Positions 8,501 to 19,190 of a DNA stretch of 64,000 nucleotides are shown here, one piece after another. The translations under genes and the position numbers were made by a program. Position 1 is the stretch's first letter; each line of letters begins with the position of its first letter. The notes beneath the pieces were generated by a model. The model made no database searches and was not told the origin of the DNA. It saw only the letters and a program-made list of their open reading frames with translations. The stretch is taken from positions 1 through 64,000 of the forward strand of contig JAGNDO010000011.1 of the NCBI GenBank assembly GCA_018003515.1. Reading direction: 5' to 3'. Origin of the DNA: Caldilineaceae bacterium (GTDB lineage: Bacteria > Chloroflexota > Anaerolineae > Caldilineales > Caldilineaceae).

Positions 8501-9172
8501 GACCAGGAGTTGGCGGGCAAGGTCAACGCCAAGCTGAACTCGCAAAAGGCACGCCAGCGGGCCGAGGAGTTGGAGGGGCGGCTGCATACCCGCTTGGCCG
8601 AGTTGGCCGATGAGGACAAGTTGGCCCCCCTGGCCCCGGTGGTGACCGGCGGCGCCCTGATCATCCCCGGCGGGTTGTTGGCCCGGCTGCGGGGAGAACG
8701 GGACCACACCCCGGCTCTCTTTGCCCGGGAGACCAAGCGGGTGGAGGAGGCGGGCATGATGGCGGTGATGGCCGCGGAGCGGGGATTGGGCTATAATCCT
8801 GTGGACGTCAGCGCCCAGAAGGTGGGCTACGACGTGGAATCCAGCGACCCGGCCCACCCGGACGCCCGCCTGCGCTTCATCGAGGTCAAGGGGCGCATCC
8901 TGGGGGCCGACACGGTGACGGTCAGCCGCAACGAGATCGTCTCGTCCTTCAACCAGCCAGAACAGTGGGTCTTGGCCCTGGTCAAGGTGCCGCCGTCGCC
9001 GGAGCTGGCCGAAGATGTCTATGTGCGGGAGGCACGGGTGGGCTATGGCCCGCCCCCCGGCTGCCAGGTGCGCTACGTGCGCCGCCCCTTCACCACCCAG
9101 CCAGATTTCAACGCCGTCAGCGTCAACTATGATCTGGACGGGTTGTGGCAAAAGGGGAGCGAGCCGACATAG
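5567..9172 (+). CDS. SNF2-type helicase with C-terminal DUF3883 domain
   Basis: A 1,201-residue helicase. Walker A is DDPGAGKT (about 129-137), the DEAH box is VIVDEAHKM (about 227-235), and the C-terminal helicase lobe ends in GRIHRIGQ (about 603-610), typical of SNF2/COG0553-like proteins. The C-terminal domain (about 1075-1170) with GYDVESSD and RFIEVKGR is DUF3883, a PD-(D/E)XK-like fold. This matches the helicase subunit of helicase-methylase-ATPase (Hma-type) defence loci; the DUF1156 methylase and DUF499 ATPase lie downstream. ATG 5567 with AAGGA upstream is preferred over GTG 5510. It probably translocates on or remodels invading DNA. Confidence 0.88.
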   Translation: MRSLNDLQPGAVVHGILAGQAVTLVSVKWYGSDTVEAVFKDAAGKAGTQLLFRSNELDLDLVTEGLPWSFDADGGLLRLVSEARRIRLAYLFDPFLAVHASVVDPLPHQITAVYDHMLTRQPLRFLLADDPGAGKTIMAGLLIKELMIRGDVRRCLVVCPGSLVEQWQDELYRRFNLPFEILSRERIEGARSGNIFDEVPLLITRLDRLARNDDYLAKLARTEWDLVIVDEAHKMSASYYGNEIKYTKRYRLGQQLSEIARHFLLMTATPHNGKEEDFQLFMALLDGDRFEGKFRDGVHTSDPSDLMRRMVKEKLVKFDGTPLFPERIAYTVPYRLSDLEAKLYEAVTAYVKEEFNRAEALQENGRKGTVGFALTVLQRRLASSPEAIHQSLKRRRERLERRLAEAQLLGRGQQLDLPDLPDIGEMTDLWESLDDADDLPADEWEQAEEALMDRATAARTAEELRTEIRMLAQLEALALTVRNSGTDRKWEELSGLLQHQDRMFDAQGNRRKLVIFTEHRDTLNYLTEKIRSLIGRPEAVVTIHGGIGREARRHTQEAFTQDPAVLILVATDAAGEGINLQRAHLMINYDLPWNPNRLEQRFGRIHRIGQSEVCHLWNLVAEETREGDVYLTLLRKLERERASLGGAVFDVLGMAIDGKRLRDLLIEAIRYGDRPDVRARLDMVVEDALDGERLRSLIEEQALARDSMDISQVQRIRQTMERMEARRLQPHYVSAFFKAAFQRLGGSMQERESGRYEITHVPAAIRERDRQIGLGGAGVLRRYERVCFEKQLIHLPGKPEAAFICPGHPLLDAVLDLILERHQGLLRQGAILVDPSDRGETLRALFYLEHTIQDGRTVADGSRRAISKRMHFVEVPLAQGDDHLGLGQAVNAGPAPYLDYEPLAPADQSLVRPLVEQLTAGQDLEGWAVAHAIATLVPRHVDEVSRERRPLIAKTVAAVKERLTREILYWDHRAADLRDQELAGKVNAKLNSQKARQRAEELEGRLHTRLAELADEDKLAPLAPVVTGGALIIPGGLLARLRGERDHTPALFARETKRVEEAGMMAVMAAERGLGYNPVDVSAQKVGYDVESSDPAHPDARLRFIEVKGRILGADTVTVSRNEIVSSFNQPEQWVLALVKVPPSPELAEDVYVREARVGYGPPPGCQVRYVRRPFTTQPDFNAVSVNYDLDGLWQKGSEPT

Positions 9173-9176
9173 CCCC

Positions 9177-9299
9177 ACAGACCGAGTTTTTGGAAAAACT
9201 CGGTCTGTTCGTCGCAACGATTTGGGTGTGTTCAAAATCTGGAAGGCTGAGGAGTCGGCACCCCTTGGTGCCGACCGGTTCGCACCAGGGGGTGCGAAC
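9177..9299. repeat. Three consecutive perfect hairpins
   Basis: ACAGACCGAGTTTTT (9177-9191) pairs with 9194-9208. GTCGGCACC (9254-9262) pairs with GGTGCCGAC (9267-9275). GTTCGCACC (9278-9286) pairs with GGTGCGAAC (9291-9299). They fill the gap between the helicase and the first small basic gene. The first could act as a partial terminator in either direction; the latter two are near-identical in design. Confidence 0.7.
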
Positions 9300-9388
9300 T
9301 CTGCATCCTTCGTGCCGTGTCAATACCAATTTTTGGAATAAGATGGTAAGTTGATGCAACGCCATCATTGAATAAAAAGGTGTTCCCA

Positions 9389-9976
9389 ATGCCCACAAAA
9401 AAAGAACGCCGCGCCAAACGCAAGGCCAAACGTAGCGCCCCACCCAGACCGGCCCCAGGCCGAACCGTTGTTGAGTCCAAGGGCATGGGCCGCCTCTCCC
9501 GCCGGGTGGAGCGGGGTGTGCCTAACGCCAAGATTGTTCAGAACGCGCCCGGTCTGGAAAAGATGTCGGATGTGCTGAAGCGCTTTGTCGCTCCCTATGC
9601 AAAACGACTGGGTGCGAGGGACGATTCCTACCGCAAATTGGTGGCCGTGGCCATTGTGGCCTGGAACGCCGCCATTGTAGGACCGGACAAAGAGGCGGAG
9701 ATGTTGGACGATGTAGAGAAAACCTTCCCGCCGGATCTGCGCCAGGATTTTCGCCAGATTGTCGAGGAGATGGTGGCCCGCAAAAAACGCCATTTTGCCA
9801 ACAATCGCCGCCTGATCATCGACTGTGAAGTGACAGATCATGGCGACGAATACCATCTGGCCGTGATCTCCACCCCTGTCCCGTTGGATGAGATGGCGGC
9901 CCAGACCCAGAAATTGGGGGTGAGCAAAAAGCCTTCCCTCTGGGCGCGTATTCGTCGCCGCTTCTTCAAATCGTGA
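9389..9976 (+). CDS. Small island-specific protein, paralog 1
   Basis: 195 residues of unknown function. The N-terminus is very basic (TKKERRAKRKAKR, residues 3-15), suggesting RNA, DNA or ribosome contact. A conserved body begins near MSDVLKRFVAPYAKR and ends with HLAVISTPVPLDE. The next gene is a clear paralog with the same basic start and the same HLAVISTP near the end. ATG 9389 follows AAGG by about 8 bases. It sits between the helicase and methylase of the defence core, so it is likely an accessory subunit. No catalytic motif seen. Confidence 0.75.
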   Translation: MPTKKERRAKRKAKRSAPPRPAPGRTVVESKGMGRLSRRVERGVPNAKIVQNAPGLEKMSDVLKRFVAPYAKRLGARDDSYRKLVAVAIVAWNAAIVGPDKEAEMLDDVEKTFPPDLRQDFRQIVEEMVARKKRHFANNRRLIIDCEVTDHGDEYHLAVISTPVPLDEMAAQTQKLGVSKKPSLWARIRRRFFKS

Positions 9977-10003
9977 TCAAGGATTGGAAAGAAGGCAAGC
10001 CAA

Positions 10004-10543
10004 ATGTCCACCAAAAAAGAACGCCGAGCCAAACGCAAGGCCAAACGCCGCACCCCGCCCCAGAAACGGGCCGGATCGATGGCGAATGCCGTCAACCCAG
10101 CGGACGGGGAGGCCGAATCCATGCGCCGGATTGCCCAGCGGGCCGCGGAACGCTTTCCTGACATGGAAGCGATGCCCAGCCAGCCCGGCGAGGAGCGCAT
10201 GTCCGAGGTGTTGGAACGCTTTGTCGATCCGTATGTTCGCCAAGCCCGGGACGACGCCGATTATCGCAAGCTGATGACCCTGGCCGTGGGGGCGTGGAAC
10301 ACATCCCTGTTGGAACCGGAGAAGCAGGCCGACTTCCTGGCCTCTTTGACCGGAATTCTGCCCTCACCCACGCGCCAGAAGGATCTGCGTGATATTCTGT
10401 TGGGGATGATCGAACGCAAAAAGCGCTTCTTCGCTGACAACCACCGCTTTATTCTGGAACACCAACTCACGCTTGTGGACGGCGAATTCCATCTGGCCGT
10501 CATCTCCACCCCGCCGCCCGACTCGACAGAAGAGGACGCTTGA
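10004..10543 (+). CDS. Small island-specific protein, paralog 2
   Basis: 179 residues, tandem paralog of the preceding gene: shared basic leader (KKERRAKRKAKR), MSEVLERFVDPYVRQARDD matching its MSDVLKRFVAPYAKR, a helical core with AVGAWNTSLLEPEKQADFL, an RKKRFFADNHRFI stretch and HLAVISTPPP near the end. Differences lie mainly in residues 20-60. GAAGG precedes the ATG. Its stop lies 4 bases before the methylase start, so the two are tightly coupled. Function unknown; a heterodimer of the two paralogs is possible. Confidence 0.75.
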   Translation: MSTKKERRAKRKAKRRTPPQKRAGSMANAVNPADGEAESMRRIAQRAAERFPDMEAMPSQPGEERMSEVLERFVDPYVRQARDDADYRKLMTLAVGAWNTSLLEPEKQADFLASLTGILPSPTRQKDLRDILLGMIERKKRFFADNHRFILEHQLTLVDGEFHLAVISTPPPDSTEEDA

Positions 10544-10547
10544 CCCT

Positions 10548-13391
10548 ATGTCTCACCCCAAAAAGCTGATCGAAGTCGCCTTGCCCCTGGAAGCCATCAA
10601 CAAGGAATCGGCCCGGGAGAAGTCTATCCGCCACGGCCACCCCAGTACCCTGCATCTGTGGTGGGCGCGGCGACCCTTGGCAGCGTGCCGGGCCGTGCTT
10701 TTCGCCCAGATGGTGGATGACCCCAGCAGCCACCCGGAGCTTTTCCCCACGGACGTGGAGCAGGAGGCCGAGCGCCAGCGGCTCTTCCGGCTGATCGAGG
10801 AGTTGGTGAAGTGGGAGAACATCAACAACCGCACCCTTCTGGACCAAGCCCACGCCGAGATCGTCAAATACGCGCCAGATGGGGTGCCGCCCCCGGTGTT
10901 GGACCCCTTTGCCGGGGGCGGATCCATTCCCCTGGAGGCCCAGCGCCTGGGTTTGGAGGCCCACGCCAGCGATCTCAACCCCGTGGCCGTGCTGATCAAC
11001 AAAGCCCTGATCGAGATCCCGCCCAAGTTTGCCGGACAGCCGCCCATCAACCCCCAGAGCCGGGGGGAGGGCAAGCGGCGCACGGTGAGCCGGGTGTGGC
11101 AGGGCGCAGAGGGCTTGGCCGAGGATGTGCGCCACTATGGCCAGTGGATGCGGGACGAGGCCGAGCGACGCATCGGCCATCTCTACCCCACGGTGGCCGC
11201 GGTGCAGGAAGCGAATGGCGAATGGCGGCACGCTACCCAATCGGAAATCCAAAATCAAGCGTCCAAAATCCAAGAGCTGACCGTGATTGCCTGGCTGTGG
11301 GCCAGGACTGTGACTTGCCCCAACCCGGCCTGCGGGGCGCGGATGCCCTTGGTGCGTTCCTTCGACCTCTCCAAAAAGACGGGCAAGCGGGCCTGGGTGG
11401 AGCCGGTGGTGGACCGCTCGGTGCAGCCACCTTTGGTGCGCTTCAAGGTGAAGACCGGCAAGGGTAAAACGCCCGACGGCACGGTGGAGAGAACCGGGGC
11501 GACCTGCCTTTGCTGCAATACGCCGGTCCCCTTTGACCATGTTCGGGAAGAAGGCCGGTCCGGACGCATGGGCGCGCAGTTGATGACGATTGTGGCCCAA
11601 GGCGACCGCACACGTATCTATTTGCCGCCCACGCTGGAGCAGGAGGCCATCGCCGCCTCTGCCCAGCCTCAGAACGTGCCGGATACGAATCTGCCCGAAC
11701 AAGCATTGGGCTTCCGGGTGCAGTTGTATGGCATGACTAAACACCGGGATCTGTTCACTGAAAGGCAACTAGTGATCCTATCCACATTCAGTGACCTGGT
11801 GTGGGAAGCTCGAGGAAGAGTTCATGTGGACGCTACATCTGCCGGGTTGCCGGCAGAATGGGCGGCGTCCTATGCAGATGGGGTGGCGACGTATTTGGCA
11901 TTTGGATTATCAAAGACGGTTAATAGAAGCTCATCTCTTTGCACTTGGAAACTGACTGTCGAATGTCCGGGAGATCTGTTTGCCCGCCAGACTGTATCAA
12001 TGGTTTGGGATTACTCCGAGAGCAATGCCTTACAGGGCACAACCGGATCTTTTGACAGCATGTTGAAGAATACAATTCGGGGTCTTGAAGTTGCGGATAT
12101 CGGACGTGGAAAGACTGGATGGGTTGAACAACAGGACGCTCGAGCATTCATTTCTTCTGGAAACCAACCTGTGATTTCTACTGACCCTCCGTACTACGAC
12201 AACGTGCCATATGCTGACCTTTCGGACGTGTTTTACACTTGGTTGCGACGATCGTTAGTGAACATCTACCCAGATCTGTTTGGTACGCTACTTGTTCCTA
12301 AACATGCGGAGTTAATAGCTGAGCCTTTTCGACAAGGGACGAGAGAAGCATCTCAAGAATACTTTGAAAAAGGTCTACAAGAATTTTTCAGCAGAACTAG
12401 GCAGGCCGCAAATCCGGATTATCCGGTTACAATTTATTATGCTTTCAAGCAGGCTGAGACAACTTTGGAACCGTCAAAAGGTGATGCGTCTTCGGCGTCC
12501 ACGGGCTGGGAGACGATGCTTGAAGGATTGGTGAGTACTGGCTACGTGATAACTGGTACTTGGCCAATACGTACTGAACGCCAATCACGGACACGTAGTT
12601 TAGGCAGTAATGCGTTGGCAACCTCTGTCGTCCTGGTCTGCCGCATCCGCCCGGAGGGCGCGTCCCTGGCCACCCGCCGGGATTTTCTCTCCGCCCTGCA
12701 GCACGAACTTCCCGCGGCCCTGCGGGACTTGCAGCGGGGCAACATCGCGCCGGTGGATCTGGCCCAGGCCGCCATCGGGCCGGGCATGGCCATCTACAGT
12801 CGCTATCCCCGGGTCATCGAGGCCGACGGCTCCGCCATGCGCGTGCGCACAGCCCTGGCCCTGATCAACCAGGCCCTGGACGAATACCTCTCCGAGCAGG
12901 AAGGCGAGTTCGACGCCGACACCCGCTGGGCCCTGGCCTGGTTCGAGCAGTTCGCCTTCGACGAGGCCGAATACGGCATGGCCGAGACCCTCTCCAAGGC
13001 CAAGAACACCAGCGTCACCGGCATGGTCGAGGCGGGCATCCTCCACGCCAGGGCCGGCAAAGTCCGCCTCCTGCGCCGGGAAGAGCTCTCTGCGGACTGG
13101 AACCCGGCCAAGGACCGCCGCCCCACGGTCTGGGAAGCCACCCAGCACCTGATCCGGCGCATGGATGAGCAAGGCGAGCTGGCCGCCGCCGTCCTCCTGG
13201 CCCAGCTCGGTCCCCTGGCCGCGCCGGCCCGGGATTTGGCCTACCGGCTCTACACCCTCTGCGAGCGCAAAGGCTGGGCCAGCGAAGCCCTCCCCTACAA
13301 CGCGTTGGTCGTCGCCTGGTCCGATGTGGGGCGGATGGCCGGGGAGCGGAAGGGCGAGGGGTCGGCGGTGCAGGGGCGGTTAGAATTGTAG
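10548..13391 (+). CDS. DUF1156 DNA methylase (COG1743-like) with zinc ribbon
   Basis: 947 residues. The N-terminus (SIRHGHPSTLHLWWARRP) is the DUF1156 signature. The SAM-binding motif is DPFAGGGSIPLEA (about 119-131). A zinc ribbon is indicated by CPNPACGARM (about 257) and CLCC (about 319-322). The catalytic motif is DPPYYDNV (about 545), as in amino-methyltransferases. It should methylate self DNA (or phage DNA) as the modification subunit of the Hma-type system. ATG 10548 is chosen because upstream extension overlaps the previous gene. Two oddities: a repeat-derived insertion near residues 225-240 and an AT-richer, differently biased segment at about 11,740-12,610 that covers the catalytic motif. 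Confidence 0.88.
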   Translation: MSHPKKLIEVALPLEAINKESAREKSIRHGHPSTLHLWWARRPLAACRAVLFAQMVDDPSSHPELFPTDVEQEAERQRLFRLIEELVKWENINNRTLLDQAHAEIVKYAPDGVPPPVLDPFAGGGSIPLEAQRLGLEAHASDLNPVAVLINKALIEIPPKFAGQPPINPQSRGEGKRRTVSRVWQGAEGLAEDVRHYGQWMRDEAERRIGHLYPTVAAVQEANGEWRHATQSEIQNQASKIQELTVIAWLWARTVTCPNPACGARMPLVRSFDLSKKTGKRAWVEPVVDRSVQPPLVRFKVKTGKGKTPDGTVERTGATCLCCNTPVPFDHVREEGRSGRMGAQLMTIVAQGDRTRIYLPPTLEQEAIAASAQPQNVPDTNLPEQALGFRVQLYGMTKHRDLFTERQLVILSTFSDLVWEARGRVHVDATSAGLPAEWAASYADGVATYLAFGLSKTVNRSSSLCTWKLTVECPGDLFARQTVSMVWDYSESNALQGTTGSFDSMLKNTIRGLEVADIGRGKTGWVEQQDARAFISSGNQPVISTDPPYYDNVPYADLSDVFYTWLRRSLVNIYPDLFGTLLVPKHAELIAEPFRQGTREASQEYFEKGLQEFFSRTRQAANPDYPVTIYYAFKQAETTLEPSKGDASSASTGWETMLEGLVSTGYVITGTWPIRTERQSRTRSLGSNALATSVVLVCRIRPEGASLATRRDFLSALQHELPAALRDLQRGNIAPVDLAQAAIGPGMAIYSRYPRVIEADGSAMRVRTALALINQALDEYLSEQEGEFDADTRWALAWFEQFAFDEAEYGMAETLSKAKNTSVTGMVEAGILHARAGKVRLLRREELSADWNPAKDRRPTVWEATQHLIRRMDEQGELAAAVLLAQLGPLAAPARDLAYRLYTLCERKGWASEALPYNALVVAWSDVGRMAGERKGEGSAVQGRLEL
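11236..11276. repeat. AATCCAAAATC-type repeat inside the methylase
   Basis: The stretch holds AATCGGAAATCCAAAATC and GTCCAAAATCCAAGAG, two diverged copies of a unit also found intergenically at 35,520-35,555 (AATCCAAAATCC). In the methylase it is translated as SEIQNQASKIQEL without breaking the frame. Confidence 0.55.
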
Positions 13392-13452
13392 GGGTTTCGT
13401 GGTACAATCGTTCCATGTCTGCCCCTTCTTCCAATCAAGCACGAGGTCAACC

Positions 13453-14832
13453 ATGATCAGCAATATGCGTTTACAAAACTTCAAATCCTGGGCCGATACT
13501 GGGCCGATCCGCTTTGCGCCCATCACCGCCTTCTTTGGCACCAACAGTTCCGGCAAGACCAGTCTCTTGCAGGCGTTGTTGTTGATGAAGCAGACGGCGG
13601 AATCCACGGACCGCTCCCGCGTATTGCACCTTGGGGATGAGCGATCCTATGTGGATTTGGGTACGATCCATGACGTGATCTATGGACATACTCTGCCAGA
13701 TGCGTTGAAATTTGAGTTGAGTTGGCGAATGGACAAACCTCTGCGCATCGGAAATCCCGAAGGAACGGGGACTTTATTTACGGTTCCCGGCCTTGATTTT
13801 CAGGTTCTCCTCTCCGCAGATCAAGATGGGGTCAGTGTTGAACAGTTTACCAATCAATTTCAAAGCAAGGATCAGACCTTCCGTTTCGGCATGGCGAGGG
13901 CACAGGCGAGCGAGAATGGAGCCAAGCAGCAAAGCAAATATGAACTGATTGGAGAGGGATACGACTTTAAGCGTAATCGAGGGCGGCCTTGGGAGTTGCC
14001 CGCCCCGGTGAAATTCTACGGATTTCCAGATCAGGTCAATGCCTACTATCAAAACACTGGTTTTCTGGCAGAATTTTCCCTGGCTCTGGAGCAGTTTTTG
14101 CAGAAAATCTACTATCTTGGGCCATTACGGGAATATCCTCATCGAATCTATGTTTGGGCCGGTGAACAACCCCAGGGTGTTGGGCAGCGGGGTGAACTGG
14201 CCATTCCAGCACTGCTGGCAGCCGACCGCCAGGGCGTCAAAATCAGCCCAGGTCCACGACGCAAAAAGGTCACTGTCACTGAACGGGTGGCCCAGTGGCT
14301 GAGAGAGCTTGGATTGATTCATAGTTTTTCCGTACGCCCGATTGCCGAAAATCGCAAAGAATACGAGGTACGGGTGAAGCAGACGGCCACATCCACTGAA
14401 GTTGCCTTGACTGACGTTGGATTTGGGGTTTCCCAAATTCTACCCATTCTTACCCTTTGTTACTATGCTCCTGAGGGATCTACTCTGATCCTGGAACAGC
14501 CGGAAATCCATCTACATCCATCGGTGCAGGCTGGGTTGGCCGATGTGTTCGTCGATGCCATTAAGACCCGTAAGATTCAGATTGTGGTGGAAAGCCACAG
14601 CGAGCATCTGTTGCGCCGACTCCAACGCCGGGTAGCGGAAGAAGCATTGGCGGCGAAGGACGCCTCCCTCTATTTTGTCTCGGCGCAAGCAGGACAGTCC
14701 CAGGTGGAGACACTGAATCTGGATCTGTTCGGCAACATCACCAACTGGCCGGAGAATTTTTTCGGCGATGAAATGGGCGATCTGATCGCCATGACCGAGG
14801 CTGCCATGGCCCGTCAAATCAAAGAGGTATGA
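13453..14832 (+). CDS. OLD-like AAA ATPase (DUF3696 type)
   Basis: 459 residues. The start (NMRLQNFKSWADTGPIRF) and Walker A GTNSSGKTS (about 29-37) are those of ABC/SMC-like AAA15 ATPases. LILEQPEIHLHPSVQAGL (about 345-362) supplies the signature/Walker B region, and VVESHSEHLLRRL the H-loop region. The C-terminus (YFVSAQ to EMGDLIAMTEAA) fits DUF3696. GAGG precedes ATG 13453. The following PIN-type gene starts 6 bases after the stop. OLD/AAA15 ATPases paired with a nuclease form defence modules (compare Septu and Gabija in general design), so this looks like a two-gene nuclease module placed inside the larger system. Confidence 0.82.
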   Translation: MISNMRLQNFKSWADTGPIRFAPITAFFGTNSSGKTSLLQALLLMKQTAESTDRSRVLHLGDERSYVDLGTIHDVIYGHTLPDALKFELSWRMDKPLRIGNPEGTGTLFTVPGLDFQVLLSADQDGVSVEQFTNQFQSKDQTFRFGMARAQASENGAKQQSKYELIGEGYDFKRNRGRPWELPAPVKFYGFPDQVNAYYQNTGFLAEFSLALEQFLQKIYYLGPLREYPHRIYVWAGEQPQGVGQRGELAIPALLAADRQGVKISPGPRRKKVTVTERVAQWLRELGLIHSFSVRPIAENRKEYEVRVKQTATSTEVALTDVGFGVSQILPILTLCYYAPEGSTLILEQPEIHLHPSVQAGLADVFVDAIKTRKIQIVVESHSEHLLRRLQRRVAEEALAAKDASLYFVSAQAGQSQVETLNLDLFGNITNWPENFFGDEMGDLIAMTEAAMARQIKEV

Positions 14833-14838
14833 TCCCCC

Positions 14839-15351
14839 ATGTATCTAGTCGTCGATACCAATGTCCCCAAGACGGCCAATGGCGATGAAACGCCCCAGGC
14901 ACCCCCAGCGTGTGTGGCCGCTTGCGCTCGCAAACTGGCCGAGATCCGATCCAGTCATATCCTGGTTTTGGATAACGGTTGGCATATTTTGAAGGAATAT
15001 ATGGGCCAACTACGATCCAGCGGCCAGCCGGGACCAGGCGATGCGTTCCTGAAATGGGTTCTCAATAGCCAAAACAACCCTCGCCGATGTGTGCAAGTCC
15101 CCATCAGCCCCATTCCAGGCAGTAATTCATTTGCAGAGTTTCCCCACGACCCCGCTTTGGCCGGGTTCGACCCGTCGGACCACAAATTTGTGGCCGTGGC
15201 CCTGGCCCACCCCCAAACGCCACCCATCCTCAATGCTACCGACAGCGATTGGTGGCATCATCATGCCGCCCTGACTGCCCACAACCTGCACATAGAGTAT
15301 CTGTGCCCGGATGTCATACCCGGCGCAATTTTCCCATCTTCAAATTCATAA
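14839..15351 (+). CDS. PIN-domain-like nuclease partner
   Basis: 170 residues. The pattern fits a PIN fold: VVDTN at the start (Asp6), LKEYM (Glu about 54), DPSDHKFVAVAL (Asp about 115) and TDSDW (Asp about 135), that is, the four acidic positions in usual order. PIN domains cut RNA or structured DNA with Mg. Because it follows the OLD-like ATPase by 6 bases it is probably its effector. The first nuclease acidic residue is followed by an atypically Pro/Ala-rich loop. Assignment is by motif order only. Confidence 0.65.
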   Translation: MYLVVDTNVPKTANGDETPQAPPACVAACARKLAEIRSSHILVLDNGWHILKEYMGQLRSSGQPGPGDAFLKWVLNSQNNPRRCVQVPISPIPGSNSFAEFPHDPALAGFDPSDHKFVAVALAHPQTPPILNATDSDWWHHHAALTAHNLHIEYLCPDVIPGAIFPSSNS

Positions 15352-15366
15352 CGAGAGGACCCCCAC

Positions 15367-18675
<3,309 letters not shown>

Positions 18676-18676
18676 G

Positions 18677-19141
18677 ATGACTGTTGATGAAGCTGAAAAA
18701 CTACTGGTCAAGAGCGTAAAAGAGCAGGGTCACGGAATTGGTCTACGAGTCGAGGAGGTAGATGGGAAACGGCCATCGTTTCGCGTTGTGGGGACCCGGG
18801 TGGGGACCGTGGGCGAAGAGGGGCACTACGTCATCGTCATGAAGCGAGTCAGCCAGAATAGCGTCAAAATTCGGGATGATTTTGATCAGTTGTCTGACGC
18901 AGGTTTGGATTCGAGAGATCTGGTTGCCCTTGAGGCCATACGCGAATTTCGTCGAAAAATCGTGAAGATTGTGCCCAAGGCAAAGTGTGAACTTGTTGGA
19001 GGGACAGCCAACAGAGATCTTCCAAGGGGCAGTATTGAGCGGGAACTCAAGACTGCTGTCCATTTTGAAATTGTGGCTGCTGCCAAGCGCGTCGATGATG
19101 TTGTTGCCGCGTTGGTCAGTCTGGCGCAAGCTTTTCGGTAG
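18677..19141 (+). CDS. Uncharacterised accessory protein of the defence island
   Basis: 154 residues, no family recognised. The sequence alternates basic and acidic beta-like segments (GHYVIVMKRV, HFEIVAAAKRVDDVVAAL). It starts one base after the DUF499 ATPase stop with GAGGAG upstream, so it is translated from the same message. From here to about 25,300 the DNA is visibly AT-richer and less codon-biased than the core genes to the left, suggesting a separate origin. Confidence 0.65.
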   Translation: MTVDEAEKLLVKSVKEQGHGIGLRVEEVDGKRPSFRVVGTRVGTVGEEGHYVIVMKRVSQNSVKIRDDFDQLSDAGLDSRDLVALEAIREFRRKIVKIVPKAKCELVGGTANRDLPRGSIERELKTAVHFEIVAAAKRVDDVVAALVSLAQAFR

Positions 19142-19190
19142 GTCACCCCTAATCGGTTAATTCTTGAATCGCACCTGAACGGAGTATTTT

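Noticed and set aside
8039-9235. 398-codon minus-strand open frame over the helicase C-terminus
   Set aside because: Shadow of the DUF3883 region; no recognisable domain or RBS.
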